Shown here in pieces: positions 1-7,638 of a DNA stretch of 64,000 bases. The notes under the pieces were generated by a model. It saw nothing but the letters and a program-made list of their open reading frames with translations, made no database searches and was not told the DNA's origin. Positions within the stretch are counted from its first letter, which is position 1. Each line of letters opens with the position of its first letter. Made by a program: the position numbers and the translations under genes. Location of the stretch: the IMG/VR virus record IMGVR_UViG_3300045146_000214, positions 1 through 64,000 of that record. The stretch is one strand, 5' to 3'. Source of the stretch: a virus.

Positions 1-602
1 TTATGCTGTAAATCATACACATGGTCAATCCATACTTGCTTGTCTTTAACTGTTTCAGCATCATATAGCTTTAACCATCCATCTGCAATTTTTCCCCATA
101 GCTCACCACCGTAATTTTCGTTCCATCTGCCTACTTCAAATGCATTCTTGGCAGCGTTGACCACTAACTCTCTATTGTTGTTGCTTGCGTCATTTAGCGC
201 AGCATATGACGCACCTCGATTAAGATCACTACCATATTTTCTTTTTTCTTGATCTGTTATGTGAACTTCCTTCGAGAAAACAGAATAATCATTTCGTGAC
301 CTGTATTCAGTATAGAACTTCTTTAGAAAATCAAAGTATTTAAAATTAACATTCTTTTGTGACTTGTCGAACAAGTGCCGAAATTCACAGCAAATTGAGA
401 AATATACTGCATCAAGCATTTCCTGCCTTAATGACTCATAAAGTGTTGATTTTGCTTCTTGCAGTGCATAATTTATATCTTCGTCATTTGCCTCTGTTAG
501 TATAGACATAAGGTAAAAATCCATAAGTTGCTGATCTGGACTATCAGGCAGGGTATAGGTAAAGCTACCTAACTTGGATTCTAATAATTCTTTAATTTTC
601 AT
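1..602 (-). CDS. Hypothetical phage protein, C-terminus off the window
   Basis: An open frame of 200 codons that starts with ATG at 602 and runs off the left edge, so only the N-terminal part is visible. It begins MKIKELLESKLGS, a start shared in variant form by other genes here. Near the edge it carries a Trp-rich segment, YGGELWGKIADGWLKL, followed by WIDHVYDLQH. A similar pattern (YYGGEGWGVLAWLMLRL) recurs in the 459-aa protein at 33779-35158, which points to a shared domain. I recall this type of segment from uncharacterised phage proteins but know no function. The first 40 codons are the source or sibling of the broken leader upstream of the Trp-repeat gene at 681-1583. Confidence 0.75.
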   Translation of the reverse strand, partial: MKIKELLESKLGSFTYTLPDSPDQQLMDFYLMSILTEANDEDINYALQEAKSTLYESLRQEMLDAVYFSICCEFRHLFDKSQKNVNFKYFDFLKKFYTEYRSRNDYSVFSKEVHITDQEKRKYGSDLNRGASYAALNDASNNNRELVVNAAKNAFEVGRWNENYGGELWGKIADGWLKLYDAETVKDKQVWIDHVYDLQH

Positions 603-644
603 ATTGCCTACATTTTTAAGTTAATTACAATTGGCTATAACGCT

Positions 645-670
645 CACTACATACAATGTACGATATAGTG
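645..670 (-). other. Small stem-loop between two leftward genes
   Basis: On the leftward transcript CACTATAT pairs with ATGTAGTG (8 bp including one G-U pair) around a 10-nt loop. It lies 11 nt past the stop of the Trp-repeat gene and 42 nt before the next start. No U-run follows, so it is not a classical intrinsic terminator. It could be a processing or mRNA-stability hairpin, or chance. Confidence 0.25.
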
Positions 671-680
671 AACATATTCG

Positions 681-1583
681 TTATTTATTGTTCTTTTTTT
701 TGTTTTCAAAATATGTTTTTGGATCTACTTTAGATATTACGTATTTGTTAAGTTCTGCATCGTAGATTTTTCCACCTTTCCATGTGCCACCTTTCCATAT
801 GCCATATTCCCATATACCACCATTCCATGTGCCACTTTTCCATATGCCATCTTTCCATGCGCCACCTTTCCATGCTCCATTATTCCATATTCCAGATTCC
901 CATGTACCACCTTTCCATGTGCCGTTATGCCATGTGCCATCATTCCATGTGCCATTATTCCATATGCCATCATACCATTTTCCACCTTTCCACGTGCCAC
1001 CATTCCATGTGCCATTTTTCCATATGCCATATTCCCATGTGCCATTTTTCCATGTGCCCCCACTCCATGAGCCTTTTTTCCATGTACCATTATACCACCA
1101 GCCATCTTCCCATGTGCCACCATCCCATGTGCCATCTTTCCACGTGCCGTTATTCCATGTGTCATTATACCACCAGCCATATTCCCATATGCCATTTTTC
1201 CATGTGCCATTTTCCCATGTGCCATTTTTCCATATGCCACCATTCCATATGCCGTCACTCCATATGCCATTATACCACCAGCCATCTTTCCATATGCCAT
1301 ATTCCCATATGCCATTATACCATTTTCCACCTTCCCATGTGCCATTTTTCCATGTACCATTTTTCCATATGCCATTATACCATTTTCCACCTTCCCATAT
1401 GCCACCTTCCCATATGCCATTTTTCCATATGCCACCTTTCCATGTGTCGCCATCCCATGTGCCACCATTCCACGTGTCACCTTTCATATTTTTAATTTTT
1501 GCATCTTTATTATACCCTGTTTCATCTTTTTTATTAACTTCCACATTCGCCTCTGTTAATATAGACATAAGGTAAGGGTCCAT
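681..1583 (-). CDS. Trp-pentapeptide repeat protein (47 tandem W-x-x-G-x units)
   Basis: A 300-aa protein. Residues 1-37 are a polar leader that starts MDPYLMSILTEAN. Residues 38-272 are 47 consecutive pentads with no register break, consensus W-[KENY]-[NGD]-G-[TI]; about 28 charged residues follow. Strict five-residue spacing suggests a stacked solenoid, as in pentapeptide-repeat beta-helices, but the motif is not the classical A(D/N)LxX and I know no named family for it. There is no signal peptide or membrane segment. The ATG at 1583 has no clear Shine-Dalgarno site. It follows by 3 nt the stop of a 19-codon leader that has a good site, so translation is probably coupled. Function unknown: surface adhesion, carbohydrate binding or structural are all possible. 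Confidence 0.8.
   Translation of the reverse strand: MDPYLMSILTEANVEVNKKDETGYNKDAKIKNMKGDTWNGGTWDGDTWKGGIWKNGIWEGGIWEGGKWYNGIWKNGTWKNGTWEGGKWYNGIWEYGIWKDGWWYNGIWSDGIWNGGIWKNGTWENGTWKNGIWEYGWWYNDTWNNGTWKDGTWDGGTWEDGWWYNGTWKKGSWSGGTWKNGTWEYGIWKNGTWNGGTWKGGKWYDGIWNNGTWNDGTWHNGTWKGGTWESGIWNNGAWKGGAWKDGIWKSGTWNGGIWEYGIWKGGTWKGGKIYDAELNKYVISKVDPKTYFENKKKNNK
768..1472. repeat. 15-bp tandem coding repeat array (47 units)
   Basis: The DNA behind the Trp pentads: 47 direct 15-bp units, on the plus strand roughly CCATNTGCCATNNTT. The period is a multiple of 3, so several other frames, including two on the plus strand, also stay open through it. Those are artefacts. Units differ mainly at codons 2 and 3 of the pentad, while TGG and the GGC/GGT glycine codons persist, which indicates selection on the protein. 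Confidence 0.9.
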
Positions 1584-1586
1584 AAA

Positions 1587-1646
1587 TTACTGGTCTAGGT
1601 TGTCAAAGCTACCTAACTTGGATTCTAATATTTTATAAACTTTCAT
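1587..1646 (-). pseudogene. Duplicated 5' leader, stopped after 19 codons
   Basis: An ATG at 1646 behind AAGGAAAA (a good ribosome site) encodes MKVYKILESKLGSFDNLDQ and then stops at TAA. The peptide and the DNA match the first 27 codons of the gene starting at 602 (MKIKELLESKLGSF...). Where that gene has CAG CAA CTT ATG GAT, this copy has CAG TAA TTT ATG GAC. The homology then continues into the Trp-repeat gene (MDPYLMSILTEAN versus MDFYLMSILTEAN). This is a copied gene start with an in-frame stop. It may act as a leader that reinitiates at ATG 1583, or the stop may be suppressed at some level. Confidence 0.75.
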
Positions 1647-1667
1647 TTAATATTTTTCCTTAATTAT

Positions 1668-2198
1668 TTAATGTTTTTCAAAAACACTATACGACCTAAT
1701 TCTATTATTAAAACCACACACAACACCTACAACTGCCACAAACTTTGAGTTTGAAGGAGGCTTTGGTATAACGTAGTGAATGATACCAACTCTTTGCCCA
1801 ACATTTAATGACTTCATCGCATTATCAACGAGTTTAGAGGGCGATGGGTAAACAATTCTTCCACAGTTATAATTATCCGCATCTTCTACGCTATAAGGAG
1901 GGTCAAGCAACATAGCGGAAAACCCAGTAGGTAATGGGTCTAATGCGTTTTGCAAATAGTCTGGTTCTGTTGCAGTGTCAATGTCTAATGTTTTGTCGTT
2001 TGGACCAAAGCCACCACGATACAGATAATGTTTCGCCATGCCGCCACATACATGTAAAACTGGATCGTTAATAGTAACACCAAGCAATGCTCGCGCTCGT
2101 TCTGGAAAGCCGCCTAAATATGCGCCATAGTATTTCTTCTCACCCTTTAGCTTCGCTCTTGCCAAAATCCACATATCAGTAATTGGACGATAGCTCAT
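1668..2198 (-). CDS. Phage DNA methyltransferase-like protein
   Basis: A 176-aa protein with a DPPYS motif (N6-adenine/N4-cytosine methylase motif IV) in AMLLDPPYSVEDADNY. An upstream VLHVCGGMA and LDID pair resembles the SAM-binding motif I/II region, and a closing segment reads CGFNNRIRSYSVFEKH. I recognise the overall layout as a small family common in phages and annotated as DNA methyltransferase. At this length it has no evident target-recognition domain. AGGAG precedes the start; an ATG just upstream opens only a two-codon frame. It lies 29 nt after the gene at 2228-3208. It might protect phage DNA from host nucleases. The class is fairly sure; the target base is unknown. Confidence 0.65.
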   Translation of the reverse strand: MSYRPITDMWILARAKLKGEKKYYGAYLGGFPERARALLGVTINDPVLHVCGGMAKHYLYRGGFGPNDKTLDIDTATEPDYLQNALDPLPTGFSAMLLDPPYSVEDADNYNCGRIVYPSPSKLVDNAMKSLNVGQRVGIIHYVIPKPPSNSKFVAVVGVVCGFNNRIRSYSVFEKH

Positions 2199-2227
2199 AA
2201 CATTTCACTCCTATAGAATTAATTCAC

Positions 2228-3208
2228 TTAAACACTAACATTTTCAGTTGGCTTTTCCTCTCCTAACTCACGCGATGATAACGTTGGTATATCTGTATAC
2301 ACATGAATTAATGCTCTTAACTTGTCAGAAGATATAGTGGTGTCCTTGTTGGTCATGCCTTTAATAAACCAAAACTCAACAAGTTCTTTTGAAATTGCAT
2401 AATAACGAACTCTTCCATTATAAAGTAAATCTTTTGTATCCAATAAAATATAACCATCAATGTCATTTAGTTTTTCTGTGTAAAATCCGACCAAATTAAA
2501 TGCTCTACCTTTTCCTCGCTGATTAGCTGGATTAAAATAAATTCCACCTTGCTTAACCGACATCATTCTTACTTCAAAATTCTTATCGTTTATCTTAATA
2601 TCATAGTGCGCATTTTCTTCTGTTGCACGTTGCCAACCATTTGATTGGCATAACTTAATCTCCAGCAAAAGACCTAAAAATCTTCCATCTGTAAAAATCT
2701 TCTTTAAATCCTCGTCTAGATTAAGCCCAAATCCACGAACAACAACATCGAAGTTTATGGTAAATTCTCCGTAGCCATCACTTAAACCAACAGATTGTCT
2801 AAATCTCTTTTCTTGCTGTAAACCCGACCATACTTTCCAGATGTTTTTTATACTTGGCCGTTGATAAACATTTTGTTGCTTAATAACGGCATTAATATCA
2901 GGGTTCATTTTACATTTTTTAAATAGAAGTTTAAGTTCTTCAGCATCTATATTTGGAGAAACTTTTTTGGCATATTCTGCTGCTTTCTCTTCCGACTCGT
3001 CTGTAGCAAGTAACTTACCAACAATCTTTTCAAGTTTAAACTCACGTATTCTTTTAACAATTTCATCTAAAGAGCTTTTTGATCCTGTTTTTAGCACCTT
3101 ACCCATCGCAATCAAAACTTCTTTTTCATCATTAGTTAAAGTAACTCTTGGAACCGTCGCCATCTTTTTAAAACCTATCTCTTCTTTAAATAATTCTTTT
3201 ATCTTCAT
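2228..3208 (-). CDS. Hypothetical phage protein, possible nuclease-like fold
   Basis: A 326-aa soluble protein starting MKIKELFKEEIGFKK, the same type of start as the gene at 602. The first ~110 residues are helical and charged. The C-terminal half contains HYDIKINDKNFEVRMMSVKQ, then GIYFNPANQRGKGRAFN, then a strand-rich segment ending IDGYILLD. D...E-x-R spacing followed by a conserved Gly/Arg patch is loosely like a PD-(D/E)XK nuclease core. I recall a similar E-V-R...G-R-x-F pattern in uncharacterised T4-like phage proteins. It sits directly upstream of a methylase-like gene, so a modification/cleavage pair is conceivable, but nothing proves it. Confidence 0.6.
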   Translation of the reverse strand: MKIKELFKEEIGFKKMATVPRVTLTNDEKEVLIAMGKVLKTGSKSSLDEIVKRIREFKLEKIVGKLLATDESEEKAAEYAKKVSPNIDAEELKLLFKKCKMNPDINAVIKQQNVYQRPSIKNIWKVWSGLQQEKRFRQSVGLSDGYGEFTINFDVVVRGFGLNLDEDLKKIFTDGRFLGLLLEIKLCQSNGWQRATEENAHYDIKINDKNFEVRMMSVKQGGIYFNPANQRGKGRAFNLVGFYTEKLNDIDGYILLDTKDLLYNGRVRYYAISKELVEFWFIKGMTNKDTTISSDKLRALIHVYTDIPTLSSRELGEEKPTENVSV

Positions 3209-3282
3209 AGTAGTAAAACTTGTGGATTAATATCGTTAATAGAATATACGGTTTTCTCTCATTAATATTACTATTAACATAT

Positions 3283-3972
3283 TCATATAGGCTCATATGT
3301 TACCATAAATATGTCTGGTTTGCACGGATACCTTTCACCCTTTACGCCGGTGATGATGAAATCTCCTGGGCATACAATATGGCCACCCTCTAATGTGTCT
3401 ATCCAACCATGCTCATGAAATGTTTTACCACATTGTGAACACGCATCTTTTCCAGAGACATCCGGTCTGCGGTAATAGCGAACAACACCACCCTCCCACT
3501 CTTTTTCTTTAGCTTCTTGTCCAGCCCATGTGCGTAGTTCATCATTTTCATAGTCAGTCCTATCTTTTTTGAAATCATCAGGATGGTCGCCATTTTTGAA
3601 CCACTGCGTTGCCTCTACTATAACAGGTTTTTTACGATATTGCATATTTTCTCCTTGTATATTATTAACATCAAAACCACCTTTTCTATAGGCATCAATT
3701 TTTTTGTTTAATTCATCAAGCCAATTACAATGTTCTGCTGAAACATCATTTTCTGCTCTTAATGCTCCTAACATCATAAAAACTTTTGCAAATACCCACA
3801 CGCCTATAAGAGATAATAGTGCTAGTGCCCAAATTTTTATACTAATGTTGAACTCATATAACTGCTTCTGTAGTTCACGCGAACTAATGTAAATAATCAT
3901 TAGTGCAGAAAACCAACCCCAGCCGTAATTGAATACAGCTTTTTGCCGAGCTATAAATTTTAATATTTTCAT
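3283..3972 (-). CDS. Two-TM anchor fused to a KYRKKPV-type phage domain
   Basis: A 229-aa protein. Residues ~18-69 hold two hydrophobic segments (GWFSALMIIYIS; IKIWALALLSLIGVWVFAKV), then a short linker with LDELNKKID. From residue 110 a different domain starts MQYRKKPVIVEATQW and ends PGDFIITGVKGERYPCKPDI, a widespread small phage domain of unknown function; here it has a CSQCGKTFHEH insert that could bind zinc. Directly before MQYRKK lies AAGGAG (3651-3656), a textbook ribosome site, so this domain was, and may still be, a separate gene starting at 3645. The TM part is a near copy of the N-terminus of the methyltransferase at 7635-8669. I start at ATG 3972 (MKILKF) because that start is conserved in both copies; longer starts read into copied nrdJ sequence. 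Confidence 0.7.
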   Translation of the reverse strand: MKILKFIARQKAVFNYGWGWFSALMIIYISSRELQKQLYEFNISIKIWALALLSLIGVWVFAKVFMMLGALRAENDVSAEHCNWLDELNKKIDAYRKGGFDVNNIQGENMQYRKKPVIVEATQWFKNGDHPDDFKKDRTDYENDELRTWAGQEAKEKEWEGGVVRYYRRPDVSGKDACSQCGKTFHEHGWIDTLEGGHIVCPGDFIITGVKGERYPCKPDIFMVTYEPI

Positions 3973-3978
3973 TATCCA
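3693..3978. repeat. Direct repeat copy A: membrane-anchor cassette
   Basis: 286 bp aligned without gaps to 8390-8675 at constant offset 4697, well above 90% identity by eye. It covers the TM-anchor codons from the MKILKF start to LNKKID, plus the last bases before the ATG. Both copies point the same way, so recombination between them would delete the ATP-grasp, DUF362, glycosyltransferase and methyltransferase genes. Confidence 0.9.
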
Positions 3979-4076
3979 CATTTCGAAAATCCGCATTGAG
4001 TGCAGACAGGACAACCATCTACGAATTTCATATCGCCTTCACATTGTGGGCATTTTCTTGAACACGCAGTCCCATC
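3972..4076 (-). pseudogene. Copied 3' end of nrdJ (zinc-ribbon tail fragment)
   Basis: About 105 bp that match the nrdJ 3' end at 9574-9678 with two visible mismatches, constant offset 5602. The reading frame is intact (DGTACSRKCPQC ... GFSKCG, stop), but no start codon opens it at full length and a stop lies shortly upstream. It therefore looks like a remnant, not a gene. The stop overlaps the ATG of the TM gene (TAATG), probably the ancestral nrdJ-TM junction. An internal ATG could yield a 20-residue CxxC peptide; one substitution relative to nrdJ creates AAGG just before it, perhaps by chance. Together with 4077-4207 this makes a stretch without a full gene; I see nothing else in it except an AT-rich leader with a 16-codon frame. 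Confidence 0.85.
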
Positions 4077-4207
4077 ATAAATGTAATGTTTGTTGGCTGC
4101 AAATCTTATTTAATTCATTCATCATAGTAGTAATATATCAATTTTACTGTATTTAAATCTTGGTAATATATATTAGCTTTAATAAAAACATAACAGTCTT
4201 TAATGGA

Positions 4208-5230
4208 TCATGTTTCATCCTTACTTTTGATATAATCATCAACACTATTAACTATTTCTCTCTCTAATAATGGTTGTTCTACAGTTTTAACCCAATGATG
4301 GTTATCGTGTGAAAAAAAACATTTTGACCGCTGTAGGCATATTGGCCCAAAATATGTAAATTGAAACTCTAATGCATAATATTGTTTACCATCAAATGCA
4401 ACATCTAAAGATAAGAATGGCACATCAAGTTTTTCAAATATGTTTTTAGCGAACCACAATAAATTATCAACATTTTCTTCTGGCCAGCTAAAAACACCAC
4501 TACCGCTTGCTCTAAAATCATTCTCTCTATTGTCTCGCTTCATTATATAATACTTGTTGCCAAAAACCAATATCTTCCAATCGTTCATCAAATTTGGTAT
4601 AAACTTTTGAATTATAAATTTTTTTCTGTATCTCGAAACTGGTTTATAACCACTATAAAAAAACGGGGCAATTAAATCCTTTATACCATTAATACCACTA
4701 TAACTTGCCTTGCTTATTTGTTTAATTATTTTTTCTGTTTGTTTAATGTCGTCTGACTTAAACACAAAGCGACTGCCAGCACCAGATGCAGCCTTAATAA
4801 CTATAGGCTCTTTAATTTTATTATTTTCTCTATATTCTTCAATTGTGCCATATACACCGGTTTCAATGTTTAACAACTCATCAATATCCAAATGTTTTCT
4901 AAGCATCTCCATACACGATTTATTATGATGTGCTCTAAAATATTTAAACTCAGGCAGTAAAATTGCGCCTGATTCTTTTAGCATAAGTAACACATCCTCT
5001 ATGTAATCTTTATAAAACAATCCTTCATCTTCTGATGATGGGTATAAAACATATTTTTTGAACAAATTTTTATCGCAATAATCAATTGTATTATATGATG
5101 ATATAACGATCTTATAGCCACGATTTTCAAACAAATTCTTAATTAATGATATATCAACACCAGCCTTATTAGTGGTTGATGAAAAGAATCTTTTATTATA
5201 ATCCACCAAAATAACTATATCTTTACTCAT
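4208..5230 (-). CDS. ATP-grasp family ligase-like protein
   Basis: A 340-aa protein. The N-terminal ~110 residues look like a Rossmann-type pre-grasp domain (MSKDIVILVDYN). An ATP-grasp core follows: IVIKAASGAGSRFVF (lysine and Gly-rich loop), FIIQKFIPNLMNDWKILVFG, and the metal-site strand FLSLDVAFDGKQYYALEFQF. Known ATP-grasp enzymes activate a carboxylate with ATP and join it to an amine or thiol. In polysaccharide loci they can add amino acids to sugars. I choose ATG 5230: it overlaps the DUF362 stop as ATGAGTAA, matching the overlap of the preceding gene pair. Last gene of the four-gene operon. The substrate cannot be read from the sequence. Confidence 0.7.
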   Translation of the reverse strand: MSKDIVILVDYNKRFFSSTTNKAGVDISLIKNLFENRGYKIVISSYNTIDYCDKNLFKKYVLYPSSEDEGLFYKDYIEDVLLMLKESGAILLPEFKYFRAHHNKSCMEMLRKHLDIDELLNIETGVYGTIEEYRENNKIKEPIVIKAASGAGSRFVFKSDDIKQTEKIIKQISKASYSGINGIKDLIAPFFYSGYKPVSRYRKKFIIQKFIPNLMNDWKILVFGNKYYIMKRDNRENDFRASGSGVFSWPEENVDNLLWFAKNIFEKLDVPFLSLDVAFDGKQYYALEFQFTYFGPICLQRSKCFFSHDNHHWVKTVEQPLLEREIVNSVDDYIKSKDET

Positions 5231-6542
5231 ATTCAATTTTTCCAATCCAACCAAATGGTGGTTTAAAATATTTACCGAATAAAGTCATTACATCTTTATA
5301 ATCATATTCTTTATTATTATGACAAACCACCATATCCTGTCCATCTAAATCAAATAAATGTTTTGCGTTTAATAGTAGCGGTATTTTTGTCCAGTCATAA
5401 CGCATTAATGCTGCATGAGCAATATCTGCAAAACATGATGATGAAGAAAAAGTTATTGCCCCAAGATTTGTTGGCCTGTTGGACAGTGGCCCGTCGCCAT
5501 CACCAGCAATAATTGCATCAGTTAGTGTATATATTGTCCTTTGTCGTTCTTTTTGAATGTGCCCATCAGATAAGCCACATAATAATATTTTGTTTAAATC
5601 AATCACCATTCTCCAAACTGTATCGTTCCCGCACCATGCTCCTTCTATAGTTGTGTCTTTATTGAATAAATATTTATATGCCCTTAATAGCGCAATTGAT
5701 GTTTTATTTAAAACACTATACTTATACGTTCCGATGTTACGATTTGCAATATCCATAATCAATTCTGCACAATATTTCAATTTGCTTGATTCGGCATAAC
5801 AATCACCACCCTTTGACATATCTCCTAAGCGATGATGCGGCAAGTAGCTTTTATCACCATTAATACCAACAATGTTTTTTAATGCTCCAGTGATTCCAGA
5901 TTTGCAATGAGTTTTTAATTTTGGCATGTTAATTATTACATCTGCATCAAAAATATCTTTCCAAATTAAATACTCATGTTTGCCTAGTTTTTGCCTAATG
6001 TTCAATTCGCTACTATCATAATTAGTTATTCTAAAATTATTTAATGTGGATATTGGCTCTAACATACTATCACATCCAAGATCAAAAAGACAATATTGAT
6101 TTTTACTTATTATTTTTTTAGAATAAGCGTTGTCCCAAACAGATAATCTTAAATCACAAACGTCTATGTTGCTCGATAAACTTCGCAATTCATTTAAAAA
6201 ATTTTCAGTTACAATGTTATTAAATTCACAATTTTGTATAGGCGCATCTGCTATAATTATTTTTTGCGGAGCACATTTTAAGATTTCCTTAACAACTGTT
6301 ATTATTAAATTTTTATTTGTTATTATACAATCAACTGTATAACCGTTATTGTTTTTGTGGCAAACAAAATTTGGTTTTATAACAACAACATCGCCATTTT
6401 TGATAATTGCATTAAATGCCCCTCGGTGGTTATCGTAGAGATAACCAGCAGAATATATAGCTTGCAACATTAAGTTTGTTAATAAACTTCCGTCATTGTA
6501 AACACACCTGTTGGTTGTCGCCATTCCAACTTTGTTATTCAT
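5223..6542 (-). CDS. DUF362 domain protein
   Basis: A 439-aa protein with the DUF362 hallmarks: VVIKPNFVCH near residue 55, then DADVIINMPKLKTH and SGITGALKNIVGING around residues 200-225 (the N-x-P-K-x-K-T-H ... T-G-A-x-K-N signature). DUF362 proteins are uncharacterised. In bacteria some carry ferredoxin-type clusters, but I see no CxxCxxC here, and some sit in polysaccharide and lipid-modification loci. The start overlaps the stop of the glycosyltransferase (ATGAATAA), so the two are translationally coupled. Rare in phages to my knowledge, and probably acquired together with its neighbours from a bacterial cell-surface locus. Confidence 0.75.
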   Translation of the reverse strand: MNNKVGMATTNRCVYNDGSLLTNLMLQAIYSAGYLYDNHRGAFNAIIKNGDVVVIKPNFVCHKNNNGYTVDCIITNKNLIITVVKEILKCAPQKIIIADAPIQNCEFNNIVTENFLNELRSLSSNIDVCDLRLSVWDNAYSKKIISKNQYCLFDLGCDSMLEPISTLNNFRITNYDSSELNIRQKLGKHEYLIWKDIFDADVIINMPKLKTHCKSGITGALKNIVGINGDKSYLPHHRLGDMSKGGDCYAESSKLKYCAELIMDIANRNIGTYKYSVLNKTSIALLRAYKYLFNKDTTIEGAWCGNDTVWRMVIDLNKILLCGLSDGHIQKERQRTIYTLTDAIIAGDGDGPLSNRPTNLGAITFSSSSCFADIAHAALMRYDWTKIPLLLNAKHLFDLDGQDMVVCHNNKEYDYKDVMTLFGKYFKPPFGWIGKIEYE

Positions 6543-7638
6543 TGAATAATACCTTTTTGTACTGATTTACTATAATGTCTTTTGAGAACTTTTTATTAAT
6601 ATCATCAAAAGCAATTCTGGCCATATCTTTATATAAGTTCTTATTATTGATTGTGTCCTCTATTAAGCCAGCTAATGAAACATAATCGCCAACGGCGAAT
6701 AAACGACCATTAACCCCATCGTTAATAATTTCTCTTGGGCCATAATCACAATCTGAACTGATAACTGGCACCCCACATGCCATTGCCTCTATAACAACGT
6801 TTGGGAATGCTTCTGTTTTTGAGCTTAATATAAACAAATCTGATTTCTTGAAATAAGAAAATGGCGTTTTTACTTGACCAACAAAATCAACAATATTATC
6901 TAGTCGCAAGTCATGTGTTAATTTTTCTAAGTGGTGCCTAAGATCTCCATCACCAAGTAAGATCAATTTTAGGTTATAAGTTTTCATCTTTAAAGCATAC
7001 ATTGCCTTTAATAAAGTACAATGATCTTTATATTTGCTGAAATTAGCACACGATACAATAACAAAATTGTTTTCGTTAAACCATCTATGCTCAACATTAT
7101 CTTCAGAAAGCAACCTTATCTTACTTGTATTAATTAAATTGTTAATTACTGTTATTTTTTTGGTTGGAACATAAAAATATTTTATTAGTTCTTTAGCGGC
7201 ACCATTAGACTGGCAAATAACACCATTGCACATTTGTAAACAAATTGGCAAAAGAATTTTATGCAATATCTTATTAACACCACTTAGTAACTTATTGTGG
7301 CAAACACATTCTCTAGCATATAATTTTATATTTCTTATTCCAATTAATGACAAAACGGTTTGAAATGTAACGCTTGACATGACAGACAATATTGCGTCTG
7401 GTTTTGTCGTTTTAACAGCACTTCTTATGCCCCTACAAACTCTTAATATATCAAATGAATTTGTACGTTTTAAATCAATAACGGTTATTTTTTTATCAAG
7501 TTCAAAATATTGTTTTTCTGTAGTAAAAACTACAACAGTAATCTTAACATCGTCAATAAGCTCGGATGATAACCTTTCAACAAAACGTTCTGCGCCACCA
7601 CATTGTAGTGTGTTTATCACGATCATCAAATGTTTCAT
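6535..7638 (-). CDS. GT4-family glycosyltransferase
   Basis: A 367-aa protein of full GT-B length. N-terminus MKHLMIVINTLQCGGAERFV is the GG-A-E-R acceptor-domain loop typical of O-antigen and capsule enzymes. The C-terminal donor domain has FVIVSCANFSKYKDH, LILLGDGDL, and the E-x7-E segment EAFPNVVIEAMACGVPVI, followed by GPREIINDGVNGRLF. Such enzymes move an activated sugar onto a lipid-linked or protein acceptor with retention of configuration. It starts in a 4-nt ATGA overlap with the methyltransferase stop. It may glycosylate the host surface (superinfection exclusion) or virion components; DNA glucosylation cannot be excluded, but the sequence looks like the cell-surface type. Confidence 0.85.
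   Translation of the reverse strand: MKHLMIVINTLQCGGAERFVERLSSELIDDVKITVVVFTTEKQYFELDKKITVIDLKRTNSFDILRVCRGIRSAVKTTKPDAILSVMSSVTFQTVLSLIGIRNIKLYARECVCHNKLLSGVNKILHKILLPICLQMCNGVICQSNGAAKELIKYFYVPTKKITVINNLINTSKIRLLSEDNVEHRWFNENNFVIVSCANFSKYKDHCTLLKAMYALKMKTYNLKLILLGDGDLRHHLEKLTHDLRLDNIVDFVGQVKTPFSYFKKSDLFILSSKTEAFPNVVIEAMACGVPVISSDCDYGPREIINDGVNGRLFAVGDYVSLAGLIEDTINNKNLYKDMARIAFDDINKKFSKDIIVNQYKKVLFNE

Noticed and set aside
737-1575. Long open frames antisense to, and shifted from, the Trp-repeat gene, rich in His/Pro/Cys or Met/Gly/His
   Set aside because: A 15-bp repeat keeps its phase in every frame, so all frames stay open together. Only the Trp frame has a leader homologous to a neighbour and a non-repetitive end.
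3972-4014. Longer N-terminus (14 extra residues) for the first TM-anchor protein
   Set aside because: The extra codons are copied nrdJ sequence in another frame and need a TTG start; the MKILKF start is common to both copies.
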